64,000 nucleotides of DNA from Patescibacteria group bacterium (GTDB lineage: Bacteria; Patescibacteria; Paceibacteria; UBA6257; 2-01-FULL-56-20): NCBI GenBank assembly GCA_024654525.1, contig JANLHI010000021.1:1-64000 (forward strand), read 5' to 3'. The position numbers were made by a program, and so were the translations under genes. The notes beneath the pieces were generated by a model. It made no database searches. It was not told the origin of the DNA and was given only the letters and a program-made list of their open reading frames with translations. Of this stretch, positions 50,953-60,203 are shown piece after piece; position 1 is the first letter of the stretch, and every line of letters begins with the position of its first letter.

Positions 50953-51498
50953 TTATGTGTTTATTTTTACAATTTCTACAACGCCATCCCGCGCACCCGG
51001 CACCGCACCCTTTATAAAAAGAAGATTATTGTCCTTATCAACACTCACAATTTTCAAATTTTTTATTGTTACTCTATCCGTTCCCATATGTCCTGCCATT
51101 TTCTTTCCAGGAAGCACTCGCTGAGGAGACGTGTTCCCAATTGATCCGGGCATACGAAGCCTGTTTTTTTGTCCGTGCGTCTTTGGCCCCCCTCCGAATC
51201 CATGACGTTTTACCACTCCTTGATACCCTCTCCCCTTGGTGGTGCCACTCACCCGAACAGTGTCTCCCTCTTTGAATCCATCAACGCCCACAGAATCCCC
51301 CATCTTGAGCGCACTTTCTTTTACTTTAAATTCTTTTTTTTCTTTTCCCATGGCAAGTTGCACCGCGTGATATCCATCTCGCTCCGCAGTACGCACTAAA
51401 GACACCGTATTCGGCATTGCACGAACCACGGTCACAGAGACTATTTTTTTCTCTTGCCATACCTGATCCGTTTTTATTTTTTTCCCGAGAATAAACAT
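50953..51498 (-). CDS. rplC: Ribosomal protein uL3
   Basis: 181 residues from ATG 51498; the longer open frame would run across a leader hairpin. VRVSGTTKGRGYQGVVKRHGF and KKMAGHMGTDRVTIKNL are diagnostic. It is the first gene of its own transcript by the promoter evidence. Confidence 0.95.
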   Translation of the reverse strand: MFILGKKIKTDQVWQEKKIVSVTVVRAMPNTVSLVRTAERDGYHAVQLAMGKEKKEFKVKESALKMGDSVGVDGFKEGDTVRVSGTTKGRGYQGVVKRHGFGGGPKTHGQKNRLRMPGSIGNTSPQRVLPGKKMAGHMGTDRVTIKNLKIVSVDKDNNLLFIKGAVPGARDGVVEIVKINT

Positions 51499-51513
51499 AT
51501 AACTAATAAAAAT

Positions 51514-51535
51514 CGCCCAAGGCGTACCCTGAGCG
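51514..51535 (-). promoter_or_regulatory. Attenuator-like hairpin just before rplC
   Basis: On the minus strand CGCTCAGG and CCTTGGGCG pair (one bulge, one G-U) around GTACG, followed by ATTTTTATT and then the ATG of rplC about 15 bases after the stem. It resembles a terminator or a translation-blocking hairpin, as in S10 leaders of other bacteria. Confidence 0.55.
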
Positions 51536-51605
51536 GGAAACGTCCTTGTGCAATCCTTCACAACCCTGAAATTTCTAAGTGAGGGATCATTAAAGAGACT
51601 GGAAC

Positions 51606-51634
51606 ATGATATAGCAGTGCTCCTATAATGTCAA
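51606..51634 (-). promoter_or_regulatory. Promoter of the rplC (S10-like) operon
   Basis: TTGACA (51634-51629) and TATCAT (51611-51606) are 17 bases apart on the minus strand. Transcription would begin near 51599, leaving a leader of about 100 bases before rplC. Confidence 0.6.
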
Positions 51635-51783
51635 ACGAAGATATTCCTTCAACTGCCAGGTATTTCCATGGGAAAGTAATCCCGCGTACGACGCGATGGT
51701 TTCCGATGTTGAACCACTTTTGATCCTTTTAAACATTCGATGTTTTGTAAGCGTCCGCAACACGCATGGTACCAAAAATGCAA

Positions 51784-51809
51784 AACTCCGGCGATTGCTC
51801 ATCGGAGTT
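51784..51809 (-). terminator. Possible terminator after rpsJ
   Basis: AACTCCG and CGGAGTT pair around a 12-base loop and are followed on the minus strand by TTGCATTTTTGG. The U-run is interrupted. It lies about 40 bases past the rpsJ stop. Confidence 0.5.
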
Positions 51810-51820
51810 CCGCGACTGTC

Positions 51821-51840
51821 CCTGCCTGCCGGCAGGCAGG
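51821..51840. repeat. 20-base palindromic repeat, copy 2
   Basis: CCTGCCTGCCGGCAGGCAGG, identical to 31475-31494. It sits between the rpsJ stop and the terminator-like hairpin. Confidence 0.9.
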
Positions 51841-51848
51841 AGCGTGTA

Positions 51849-52184
51849 TTAGACCATCTTTATCTCGATATCCACCCCCGCCGGGAGGTTGAGATTTCCG
51901 AGAGATTCGATGATTTTCTGATTCGGATTCAAGATATCCACCAACCGCTTATGCATTCGGAGCTCGAACTGCTCACGCGAATCCTTATGCACAAAAGTGG
52001 AGCGGTTTACTGTATATTTTTTCGTTTCGGTGGGCAAAGGAATCGGTCCTACCACTTTCGCATCGTTACGCTCCGCCGCATCTATAATTTGACGCGCAGA
52101 AGAATCGATCAATTTATGATCATACGATCGAATCCTCAGCCGAAGCTTTTGCGGAAAGTCAGTTTCTTGTTGTTTCTTTGCCAT
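51849..52184 (-). CDS. rpsJ: Ribosomal protein uS10
   Basis: 111 residues. KLRLRIRSYDHKLIDSSARQI and IPLPTETKKYTVNRSTFVHK are diagnostic. It follows tuf by 37 bases and is probably in the tuf transcript. Confidence 0.96.
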   Translation of the reverse strand: MAKKQQETDFPQKLRLRIRSYDHKLIDSSARQIIDAAERNDAKVVGPIPLPTETKKYTVNRSTFVHKDSREQFELRMHKRLVDILNPNQKIIESLGNLNLPAGVDIEIKMV

Positions 52185-52221
52185 ATTAAGGATGCGAGAA
52201 AATCAAAGTTCAAAATTTTTC

Positions 52222-53421
52222 TTACTTGGAAATTTTGGTAACCACTCCCGCACCGACTGTCTTGCCTCCTTCACGAATTGCGAAGCGCTGTTTTTCTTCG
52301 AGTGCAACCGGAGAGATGAGCTTTACGGTAACTTTTACCGTATCGCCAGGCATTACCATTTCCGTTCCTTCCGGCAAGGTTACGTCTCCAGTCACATCGG
52401 TAGTACGAATGTAGAACTGAGGCTTATATCCGCTGAAAAACGGTGAATGTCGTCCTCCTTCGTCTTTTGAAAGCACATATACCTCTGCTTCAAAATCGGT
52501 GTGAGGAGTAACACTTCCCGGCTTTGCAATAACCTGTCCACGCTCGACGTCTTCCTTCTTAAGACCTCGAAGCAAGATACCCACATTATCACCGGCCATA
52601 CCATCATCAAGAAGTTTGTTAAACATTTCGATTCCGGTAACTACGGTTTTCTGCGTCGGACGAAGACCGATGATTTCAGCTTCTTCATTCACTTTTACCT
52701 GTCCACGCTCGATTCTTCCCGTTGCCACCGTACCACGTCCTTCAATAGAGAAAATGTCTTCAATGGGCATAAGGAATGGTTTGTCGAGATCGCGAACCGG
52801 ATCCGGCACATATTCATCAAGTGCGCTGATAAGATCCAAAATTGGCTTTGCGTCCGCATCTTCAAGAGACTTTGTATTTAATGCTTTAAGCGCAGAACCG
52901 CGGATAATCGGAGTGGTGTCGCCAGGGAATTCATACTTCTTAAGAAGTTCCCGCACTTCAGATTCCACAAGGTCAATAAGCTCCGGATCATCAACCTGAT
53001 CAACTTTATTGAGAAACACTACAATCGCCGGCACACCTACCTGACGCGCCAAAAGGATATGTTCCCGCGTCTGAGGCATCGGCCCATCCGCGGCGGACAC
53101 CACAAGCACTGCACCGTCCATCTGGGCGGCGCCAGTAATCATGTTCTTGATATAATCGGCATGTCCCGGCGCATCAATGTGCGCATAGTGACGCTTTTCA
53201 GATTCATATTCGGAGTGGTGAAGCGCAATTGTAATACCACGCGCTTTTTCTTCAGGCGCATTGTCAATTTGATCAACTGCCTCTTCTTTCTTTGCCCAAC
53301 CCTTCAAAAACAGGACGTGCGTCAACGCCGCCGTAAGGGTCGTCTTACCGTGGTCAACGTGTCCGATGGTTCCCACATTTACGTGCGGTTTCGCCCGATT
53401 AAACTTCTCTTTTTCTGCCAT
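52222..53421 (-). CDS. tuf: Elongation factor Tu
   Basis: 399 residues. The G1 motif GHVDHGKTTLTAAL, G3 DAPGHADYIKNM and G4 NKVDQVDD are present; VEMVMPGD-like TEMVMPGDTVKV and FAIREGGKTVGAGVV close the third domain. It brings aminoacyl-tRNA to the ribosome. Strong promoter elements precede it. Confidence 0.98.
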   Translation of the reverse strand: MAEKEKFNRAKPHVNVGTIGHVDHGKTTLTAALTHVLFLKGWAKKEEAVDQIDNAPEEKARGITIALHHSEYESEKRHYAHIDAPGHADYIKNMITGAAQMDGAVLVVSAADGPMPQTREHILLARQVGVPAIVVFLNKVDQVDDPELIDLVESEVRELLKKYEFPGDTTPIIRGSALKALNTKSLEDADAKPILDLISALDEYVPDPVRDLDKPFLMPIEDIFSIEGRGTVATGRIERGQVKVNEEAEIIGLRPTQKTVVTGIEMFNKLLDDGMAGDNVGILLRGLKKEDVERGQVIAKPGSVTPHTDFEAEVYVLSKDEGGRHSPFFSGYKPQFYIRTTDVTGDVTLPEGTEMVMPGDTVKVTVKLISPVALEEKQRFAIREGGKTVGAGVVTKISK

Positions 53422-53463
53422 GGAATTCCTAAGTTTTTATTTAGTATTACGACTTGTGTATTG

Positions 53464-53491
53464 ATTGTATGAATATATTAGAGATTGTCAA
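53464..53491 (-). promoter_or_regulatory. Promoter of tuf
   Basis: TTGACA (53491-53486) and TACAAT (53469-53464) with a 16-base spacer on the minus strand, about 42 bases before the tuf ATG. Confidence 0.68.
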
Positions 53492-53587
53492 ATCATACTC
53501 GCCTGGGGACAACGCACCAAAATTTGATAGCGCTGATGTGCCTACGGCGATACTCCATAAATAAACAGTGTGCCATAATAAATCTAC

Positions 53588-55144
53588 ATGAGACATTATC
53601 CTTTCTACCTTTTATTCATTGCCGTATATCCGGCTTTGTTTTTCTACTCAAAAAACTCATGGCTTTTCCCTCTAAGTGACACTGCAATAACATTTGGGAT
53701 CCTCGTTTTAATCGCCACAATACTTTGGTGGCTTTTAACGATGACCTGTGGAAACAAGCATAAAAGCGGAATTGTCGTCTCTCTTTTATTTTTAATATTT
53801 TTCTCCTACGGTCCCATATCACAATTACTCATTGCGCTAGGACACAACCTTATCCGCATACGCCATGTCGTGGGATTGTGTATTGCTATATTTTGCATAG
53901 GAACATTCGCGGTACTCCAAACCCGAAAAAATCTAGACGCGGTTGAACGCACTCTTACCATAACATCATTTTTTCTTACAAGTATTGTGGTTTTACAACT
54001 TTCATTCTTCGGTCTTCAATATTTTGCTGCAACACAAGAGATTCAATACGCCAACAACGCACCGACTGCACAAGGATACGCAACAAAAAACAATAATAGC
54101 TCTCCGGTACGTCGCGATGTTTACTATTTACTCCTTGACGGATATGCCCGCTATGACACCATAGAGCAATTCTTTGGTTATTCCAACAAAGAATTCTATG
54201 ATTTTTTGGGAAAAAATAAGTTTTCCATCGCAAATAAGAGTACCAGTAACTACAGCTTCACACTTCTTTCACTTGCATCATCACTTAACATGGAATACCT
54301 CGACGATTTAACAACACGCTACTCTCCTACCACGGAAACAACTGCCGGGAATACTGCGTCGCTACGCGTAAGAATAGAAAACAATGCATTGCAACATTTT
54401 TTTAAATCCAATGGCTATAAATTTGTTTATGTAAGTTCCGGATCATTCGCTCCTACCTCTCGCAACAACAATGCAGACATAAACCTATCATGGGATATCT
54501 CAAAGTCGTCATTTGGAGGAAATGCTTTTCTTTCTTCTTTCCTTTATGAATTCTCGATGCTGAGACCACTGTATATGGAAAACAAACTCAACCATAGCTT
54601 CCTCGACACTGGCGAAGGAGTGCTTTATGCATTTGACTCGCTGGAACGCACCGCAACGCGGAAAAATCGCGATCCCCTATTTGCTTTCGCACACATCCTC
54701 GCACCACACCCTCCTTTTACCCTGAATAACGACTGTATGCGGATTCCGCCACGCACCATTCTTACACCAGAGGAAGATGATGCGGGATATGTTAGCAAAC
54801 TTATATGCACCAACAAACTCCTTGAAAACCTAATCACTACGATACTAGATCAGCCGGGTCCCGCTCCAATCATAGTCCTCCAAAGCGATCATGGTTTTAC
54901 AAGTAGTCGCGTATCCGCTAAAGACACTCCTTCTGTCCGTATGAGAAATTTTACCGCTTTATACCTCCCCGACGGCGGAGAAAACATAATATATCCCTCC
55001 ATTACACCCGTAAATATATTTCCGCGTATCTTTAACTATTATTTCGATACAGAATTTCCCTCCATGAAAGACTCAAATTTTTATATGCCTTCAGAAAAAT
55101 ATATTTATGACCTTCGCGATATTACCGAAGCAAACAAACCGTAA
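53588..55144 (+). CDS. Membrane sulfatase-like (alkaline phosphatase superfamily) protein
   Basis: 518 residues: four to five N-terminal membrane helices (about 1-165), then an extracytoplasmic hydrolase-like domain. DVYYLLLDGYARYDTIE supplies the first metal site, NYSFTLLSLASSLNMEYL the likely nucleophile region, and IIVLQSDHGF the DH metal site. The architecture recalls LTA-synthase or phosphotransferase enzymes that move head groups between surface polymers. The CxPxR sulfatase motif is absent, so it is probably not a true sulfatase. It is divergent from tuf and convergent with the methyltransferase fusion. Confidence 0.77.
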   Translation: MRHYPFYLLFIAVYPALFFYSKNSWLFPLSDTAITFGILVLIATILWWLLTMTCGNKHKSGIVVSLLFLIFFSYGPISQLLIALGHNLIRIRHVVGLCIAIFCIGTFAVLQTRKNLDAVERTLTITSFFLTSIVVLQLSFFGLQYFAATQEIQYANNAPTAQGYATKNNNSSPVRRDVYYLLLDGYARYDTIEQFFGYSNKEFYDFLGKNKFSIANKSTSNYSFTLLSLASSLNMEYLDDLTTRYSPTTETTAGNTASLRVRIENNALQHFFKSNGYKFVYVSSGSFAPTSRNNNADINLSWDISKSSFGGNAFLSSFLYEFSMLRPLYMENKLNHSFLDTGEGVLYAFDSLERTATRKNRDPLFAFAHILAPHPPFTLNNDCMRIPPRTILTPEEDDAGYVSKLICTNKLLENLITTILDQPGPAPIIVLQSDHGFTSSRVSAKDTPSVRMRNFTALYLPDGGENIIYPSITPVNIFPRIFNYYFDTEFPSMKDSNFYMPSEKYIYDLRDITEANKP

Positions 55145-55197
55145 TACTACATCATTTCGACTAAACAAATACCCTTTCGTGACGCCAAAATGAGAGA

Positions 55198-56586
55198 CTA
55201 TCCTCCTACGGTACGAGAAAGTAAGTATAAAATGCGGCTAGATCCTTCAACTTTATGACGAGATACGATAGTAAAATATTCTCCAAAGGATTTTTCAAAT
55301 CCTCGTTCATGGTACTCGGGAAATATATCCTTTCTTCCAGAAAGCAACTTTTGAACATTTGAATCTTGTTTCGGTGCAAATTCCACAATCGTATATTTAC
55401 ATAGATTGGAAAAATATTCTGCAATCATCGAGAGAGGTATATTGCGTCCAATGGCAAGATGATGCACTAATGCAAGCGCGAGAAGCATATCCGCGGGACC
55501 TCTCTCTACGAGAGACGACCATTCCTTGCCCGCCCATCCAATACCGGGACTTGGATTACATATATCCAGTATGAGTGGCAAAATATTATCCTCTCTATGT
55601 GTCTTCACCGACAAATAATTTGATTCCACACAATCAGTATCATAATCAAATGATATGGTAACAATGCCTTTTTTACTCGCACAACGGCTAAAACACCCCG
55701 TATTCGCTCCAATATCCCACACAAGATTTGGGTTTATTTCATCTATCCACGATTCGATTACCACTTTTTTATCATGAAACGACTCCGAAGAATAATTATT
55801 CGTTACTTCATAATAATCAGACCATCCTTGCAATACAGGACGATATTGAAGGGCTGATATTGCATTCCGCAAACTCTCAAGAATAGAAATAAGCTGACGA
55901 GCATCAATTTTTCCCCGCGTGGAAGAATCCGCACAAATATAATGCCCGCGCACCGTACGCCGTTGAAAACGCGCGTGTAATCGAAGATGGAGCAGAAGAG
56001 AAGGATGGAAAGATGTCCGAAATGGCAGAAGTGAAACCGCCAAATCAAGCGGGATTCCTTCGGGATAAATTCTCCACAAACGTCCCAAACGCACATCACC
56101 AAAACTCATGAGCGCGAGCGGTGCAAGAAAATGTTCGCAAAACTGGCGATATGCAATCCATGGTGATCCCTTTTGATATTCTTCGAATGATAGAGTATCG
56201 ATAAATATCGGGCGGCCATGAAAAAACTGAATATTGTACGCGGAAGCATCCTTTAAGACCATGCCAAAATCCAATGCCCGCCGCGCAACATCAAGCATAC
56301 AAAGCGCCGCATCTTTCATTTCGCTAAAACACCTTTCATATGGATAAGAAATAAAAGGAATTTGCTCCGGCAAGAGAGTAATACCCCCATCGGCATCCCG
56401 GGAAATCTCTTCATGACGTACTAGCACACCGCGGTCTATCAAATCGTGATAAAGCCCTGAACTCATAAGTAGATCGTATTGCGGAACATATTCCGATTGT
56501 ACTTTTCTGTGTACTTTCCCATCACGACGGAACACAAATCCGCTGGGATCACGAAACGAAGTATTAGCAAGGCGATTCTCTGTCAT
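55198..56586 (-). CDS. Kinase-like domain fused to SAM-dependent methyltransferase
   Basis: 462 residues. The first half holds GMVLKDASAYNIQFF and PIFIDTLSFE, which mimic the catalytic HxD-N and metal-binding Asp of protein or aminoglycoside kinases. The second half has VWDIGANTGCFSRCASKKG, the SAM-binding motif I, and ADMLLALALVHHLAIG. Proteins of this shape are often annotated NoeA-like methyltransferases. Substrate unknown; a surface glycan or lipid is plausible beside the sulfatase-like gene. Confidence 0.75.
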   Translation of the reverse strand: MTENRLANTSFRDPSGFVFRRDGKVHRKVQSEYVPQYDLLMSSGLYHDLIDRGVLVRHEEISRDADGGITLLPEQIPFISYPYERCFSEMKDAALCMLDVARRALDFGMVLKDASAYNIQFFHGRPIFIDTLSFEEYQKGSPWIAYRQFCEHFLAPLALMSFGDVRLGRLWRIYPEGIPLDLAVSLLPFRTSFHPSLLLHLRLHARFQRRTVRGHYICADSSTRGKIDARQLISILESLRNAISALQYRPVLQGWSDYYEVTNNYSSESFHDKKVVIESWIDEINPNLVWDIGANTGCFSRCASKKGIVTISFDYDTDCVESNYLSVKTHREDNILPLILDICNPSPGIGWAGKEWSSLVERGPADMLLALALVHHLAIGRNIPLSMIAEYFSNLCKYTIVEFAPKQDSNVQKLLSGRKDIFPEYHERGFEKSFGEYFTIVSRHKVEGSSRILYLLSRTVGG

Positions 56587-56827
56587 TGCCTGATTCTAAT
56601 TTTTGTTTTCTATCCTCATGCGTGTCCTTTCTTCTTCGGAAAGGAGCTACTATTATATGCATTATTTTTCCTCTTAACGAGCGGAATGCTACCGTAATTC
56701 CAAACACTGTTCCCAAAAAAAGTTGAAATAAATAACTTCCCGTCCCCGGATCAATATATGCATAACTATTCCACGGCATTAACGCAACAAATGCAAATAT
56801 CCATAGTGTTCTCTCATATATTGTCAT
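56564..56827 (-). CDS. Small membrane protein with YIDPGTGSY motif
   Basis: About 87 residues. A signal-like helix ends at SYA, then YIDPGTGSYLFQLFLG leads into a second membrane helix and a basic tail. The DPGTGS motif recurs in small proteins beside surface-polymer genes, but the function is unknown. It overlaps the start of the methyltransferase fusion by 23 bases, suggesting coupling. Confidence 0.65.
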   Translation of the reverse strand: MTIYERTLWIFAFVALMPWNSYAYIDPGTGSYLFQLFLGTVFGITVAFRSLRGKIMHIIVAPFRRRKDTHEDRKQKLESGNDRESPC

Positions 56828-56895
56828 GGTATGCATTGTATCAAATCCACAGCGTATCGTTTTCTTAAATTCCGAATTCCACTTCCTTTCCACAA

Positions 56896-57138
56896 TCAAC
56901 TACTCGTCACCCCGGTAATGGTGAAATATTTTGTATTACTCACTCCCCCTGCATTCTGCACCTGTACGGAATATATGCCAGGAGGATAGGAGGGTACGGT
57001 AGCAGTAAGAGAAGCACCCACCGCGGAACGCATATTAGATGAGGTAGTGCGTCCATGGGTATCTGAAAACGTAATGAGATTGTCTTTATCTGTAGCAAAT
57101 CCTTGCCCTACGATGGTAAGCGATACACAAGATATCAT
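56896..57138 (-). pseudogene. IPT/TIG domain remnant
   Basis: 80 codons. SLTIVGQGFATDKDNLITFSD and YPPGIYSVQVQNAGGVSN are the core of an IPT/TIG Ig-like domain of secreted proteins. The usual opening (PxIxxISPxSG) and any signal peptide are missing, so this is likely the 3' end of a larger lost gene. The first codons overlap an inverted repeat at 57131-57152 (GATATCA...TGATATC) downstream of fusA. Confidence 0.55.
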
Positions 57139-57169
57139 AAGTGCATGATATCACATCGCACTAACCTCT

Positions 57170-59290
57170 TTACTTCCTTTTCCCTTCCACAATTTGCTGT
57201 TCAATATTCTTGGGAGCCGGTTCGTAATGTGAAAATTCCATCGTAAATGATCCACGCCCCTGCGTCATAGAGCGTAATTCGGTTGCATATCCAAACATTT
57301 CCGCGAGGGGCACCTGTGCATCGATAACTTTGACCGCCGCGCGATCACCAAGATTCTCAATCTTTCCGCGTTTTGAGTTTATATTTCCCGTTACCTCGCC
57401 AAGAAAATCCTGTGGCACGATAACCTGAAGTTTCATAATGGGCTCCAATATCACGGGATTTGCACGCTTCGCCGCATCTTGAAACGCCATAGAACCGGCA
57501 ATTTTAAACGCCGATTCCGATGAATCCACTTCGTGGAACGAACCATCATACAATGTCACTTCTAAATCGGTCATCGTGTAATGTGCGACAACACCCTTAT
57601 CAAGTGCTTCACGCACTCCTTTTTCCACCGCCGGAATAAACTCTCTGGGGATTGCACCTCCTTTAATCGCATCAGTGAAAATAAATCCTTGTCCCCGTTC
57701 AAGAGACTTCACTTTTAATTTGACGTGTCCATATTGACCCCTACCTCCGGACTGACGAATGTATTTTCCCTCCGCTTCCGCCTCTCCCGAAATAGTTTCA
57801 CGATATGCCACCTGTGGTCTTCCCACCGATGCTTCCACGCCAAATTCTCGCTTCATACGATCCACAATAATCTCAAGGTGAAGTTCACCCATACCGGAAA
57901 TAATAGTCTCACCGGTTTCTATGTCTCCCGCAACTCGAAATGTAGGATCCTCTTCAGCAAGCCGGTGGAGCGCCACACCCATTTTTTCCTGGTCCGCTTT
58001 CGTTTTGGGTTCGATGCGAATACCAATAACAGGTTCCGGAAAGATAATTCTTTCGAGAATAATGGGTTTTTCAGGAACACATAACGTATCCCCTGTCGTA
58101 GTGTTTTTGAGTCCTACAATTGCGGCAATTTCTCCCGAAAACACTTCTTCAACTTCTTCTCGCTGGTTTGCATGCATTCGCACAATACGCCCAATACGCT
58201 CCTGCGTTCCTTTCGTCGCATTCATAATATACGAACCTCGCTTCATCACTCCCGCGTAATTACGGAAATAAGTGAGTGAACCGACATACGGATCCGCAGC
58301 GATTTTAAACGCAAGGCCCGCAAACGGCTCTTCGTCGTTAGGATGACGAACGATTTCTTCGTTCGTTACCATATCATGCCCATTTACTGGAGGAAGATCC
58401 GACGGCGAAGGAAGGAAATCCGCCACCGCATCAAGCACAAATTGTACTCCCTTATTTTTAAGCGCAGAGCCGCACATTATCGGAATTATTTTATTCGCGA
58501 TAACCGCCTGACGTAATACTCGCTTTAAATCACTCAAAGGGATTTCTTTCCCCTCGAGATAGCTGGACATAAGCACATCGTCCGCTTCAACAATTTTTTC
58601 AATCAACTCATGACGACGTGTCGCAACTTCTTCTTTCATATCATCAGGAATTGGAATTTCTACAATGTTTTCACCATGCTCTCCATTAAACTCAAACGCA
58701 GTATTACGCAAAAGATCCACAAGGCCTCGATGCGCGCTCTCGAGTCCTATGGGCAACTGAATGGGAATCGCATTTTGTGTAAGACGTTCCCGAATCGAAT
58801 TCAAACTATCCCAAAAACTTGCACCCATCCGGTCGAGCTTATTAATAAAACAAATCCTTGGCACATGATATTCATCCGCATAATGCCAGTTGGTTTCGGT
58901 TTGCGGTTCCACACCCGCGACTCCGTCAAACACTACTACCGCACCATCCAACACGCGCAAGGAACGTTTCACCTCGACGGTAAAATCAATATGTCCCGGC
59001 GTATCGATAAGGTTTATGTGATATTCATGTTTCTTTCTGTCTGTAGTTTGAGCATGATCAATGTACGTGGGAACCCAAAACGTAGTAGTTGCCGCCGAAG
59101 TAATGGTGATGCCGCGTTCCCTCTCTTGATCCATCCAGTCCATTACGGTGTCTCCCGTGTGCACTTCACCAATTTTATGCGAGACTCCCGTATAAAAAAG
59201 AATCCGTTCGGAAACGGTTGTTTTTCCGGCATCAATATGCGCAACAATACCTATGTTGCGAATTTTTTCGATTGGATATTTTCGGGACAT
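57170..59290 (-). CDS. fusA: Elongation factor G
   Basis: 706 residues from ATG 59290. G1 IVAHIDAGKTTVSERILFYTG, G3 DTPGHIDFTVEV and G4 FINKLDRMGA; the later VAYRETISGEAEAEGKY and MTQGRGSFTMEFSHYEPAP mark domains IV and V. It drives translocation. It follows rpsG. Confidence 0.97.
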   Translation of the reverse strand: MSRKYPIEKIRNIGIVAHIDAGKTTVSERILFYTGVSHKIGEVHTGDTVMDWMDQERERGITITSAATTTFWVPTYIDHAQTTDRKKHEYHINLIDTPGHIDFTVEVKRSLRVLDGAVVVFDGVAGVEPQTETNWHYADEYHVPRICFINKLDRMGASFWDSLNSIRERLTQNAIPIQLPIGLESAHRGLVDLLRNTAFEFNGEHGENIVEIPIPDDMKEEVATRRHELIEKIVEADDVLMSSYLEGKEIPLSDLKRVLRQAVIANKIIPIMCGSALKNKGVQFVLDAVADFLPSPSDLPPVNGHDMVTNEEIVRHPNDEEPFAGLAFKIAADPYVGSLTYFRNYAGVMKRGSYIMNATKGTQERIGRIVRMHANQREEVEEVFSGEIAAIVGLKNTTTGDTLCVPEKPIILERIIFPEPVIGIRIEPKTKADQEKMGVALHRLAEEDPTFRVAGDIETGETIISGMGELHLEIIVDRMKREFGVEASVGRPQVAYRETISGEAEAEGKYIRQSGGRGQYGHVKLKVKSLERGQGFIFTDAIKGGAIPREFIPAVEKGVREALDKGVVAHYTMTDLEVTLYDGSFHEVDSSESAFKIAGSMAFQDAAKRANPVILEPIMKLQVIVPQDFLGEVTGNINSKRGKIENLGDRAAVKVIDAQVPLAEMFGYATELRSMTQGRGSFTMEFSHYEPAPKNIEQQIVEGKRK

Positions 59291-59314
59291 AACAAGTTCA
59301 AAACTTATCAAAGA

Positions 59315-59782
59315 TTATCGTGCAAAGTGCGCAAATGCACGATTCGCCTCCGCCATACGGTGCATGTCCTGTTTTTTCTTAATCGCTGCGCCTTCATTCT
59401 TCGATGCCGCAATAAGTTCTTCGGCGAGTTTTTCCGACATTGCTTTCCCACTCTTACCACGCGCCGCAGAAACAATCCATCGTACCGCAAGCACAAACCT
59501 CCTGTCGGGACGCACTTCTTGCGGCACCTGATAATTGGCACCTCCTACGCGTCGTGACCGCACTTCAAGCGCGGGCGATGCCTGTTCAAGGGCTTTTTCA
59601 AAAACTTTTATCGGATCTTCTCCCGTTATCTTCTTTACCGATTCGAACGCACCATACACCACCTTCTCGGCAGTCGCCTTCTTCCCGTCACGCATGACAT
59701 AATTCACAAAACGCGATACATCAATCCGACTATATTTCAAATCTGGCGTGTAATATTTTTTATAGACTCGTTTTTTTCTCAT
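59315..59782 (-). CDS. rpsG: Ribosomal protein uS7
   Basis: 155 residues from ATG 59782, the longer frame overlapping rpsL. YVMRDGKKATAEKVVYGAFE and YQVPQEVRPDRRFVLAVRWI are diagnostic. It organises the 30S head. Confidence 0.96.
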   Translation of the reverse strand: MRKKRVYKKYYTPDLKYSRIDVSRFVNYVMRDGKKATAEKVVYGAFESVKKITGEDPIKVFEKALEQASPALEVRSRRVGGANYQVPQEVRPDRRFVLAVRWIVSAARGKSGKAMSEKLAEELIAASKNEGAAIKKKQDMHRMAEANRAFAHFAR

Positions 59783-59786
59783 TGTG

Positions 59787-60203
59787 TTATTTTGCTTTTG
59801 CTCGCTTTGCACCATACTTTGACCGTTGCTGTTTTCTGCTGTCCACTCCGGTCGTATCCAGTACGCCACGCACAATGTGATATCGCACACCCGGAAGGTC
59901 TTTTACGCGTCCTCCCCGTATCACCACAATCGAGTGTTCCTGAAGATTGTGTCCTTCTCCCGGAATATATGCCGTAACTTCCATACCGTTCGTAAGGCGC
60001 ACACGTGCCACTTTTCTCAATGCGGAGTTCGGCTTCTTCGGAGTAGTGGTAAACACCTTCACGCATACACCCCTCTTAAATGGAGAGGATGAATCCACCG
60101 GACGGTTCTGAATCGTGTTGAAATAATACGACAAAGCCGGCGATTTTGTTTTCGTCTTAAGTGGCTTTCTGCCGTGTTTAATAAGTTGACTGATTGTGGG
60201 CAT
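59787..60203 (-). CDS. rpsL: Ribosomal protein uS12
   Basis: 138 residues. TTTPKKPNSALRKVARVRLTNG with the decoding-centre Lys is intact, and IPGEGHNLQEHS and LPGVRYHIVRG follow. The N-terminal KSPALSYYFNTIQNRPVDSSS segment replaces the shorter usual ALxGCPQ stretch. Confidence 0.97.
   Translation of the reverse strand: MPTISQLIKHGRKPLKTKTKSPALSYYFNTIQNRPVDSSSPFKRGVCVKVFTTTPKKPNSALRKVARVRLTNGMEVTAYIPGEGHNLQEHSIVVIRGGRVKDLPGVRYHIVRGVLDTTGVDSRKQQRSKYGAKRAKAK

Noticed and set aside
58610..59557. Plus-strand open frame of 315 codons
   Set aside because: It lies antisense to fusA and rpsG and has low-complexity basic composition.
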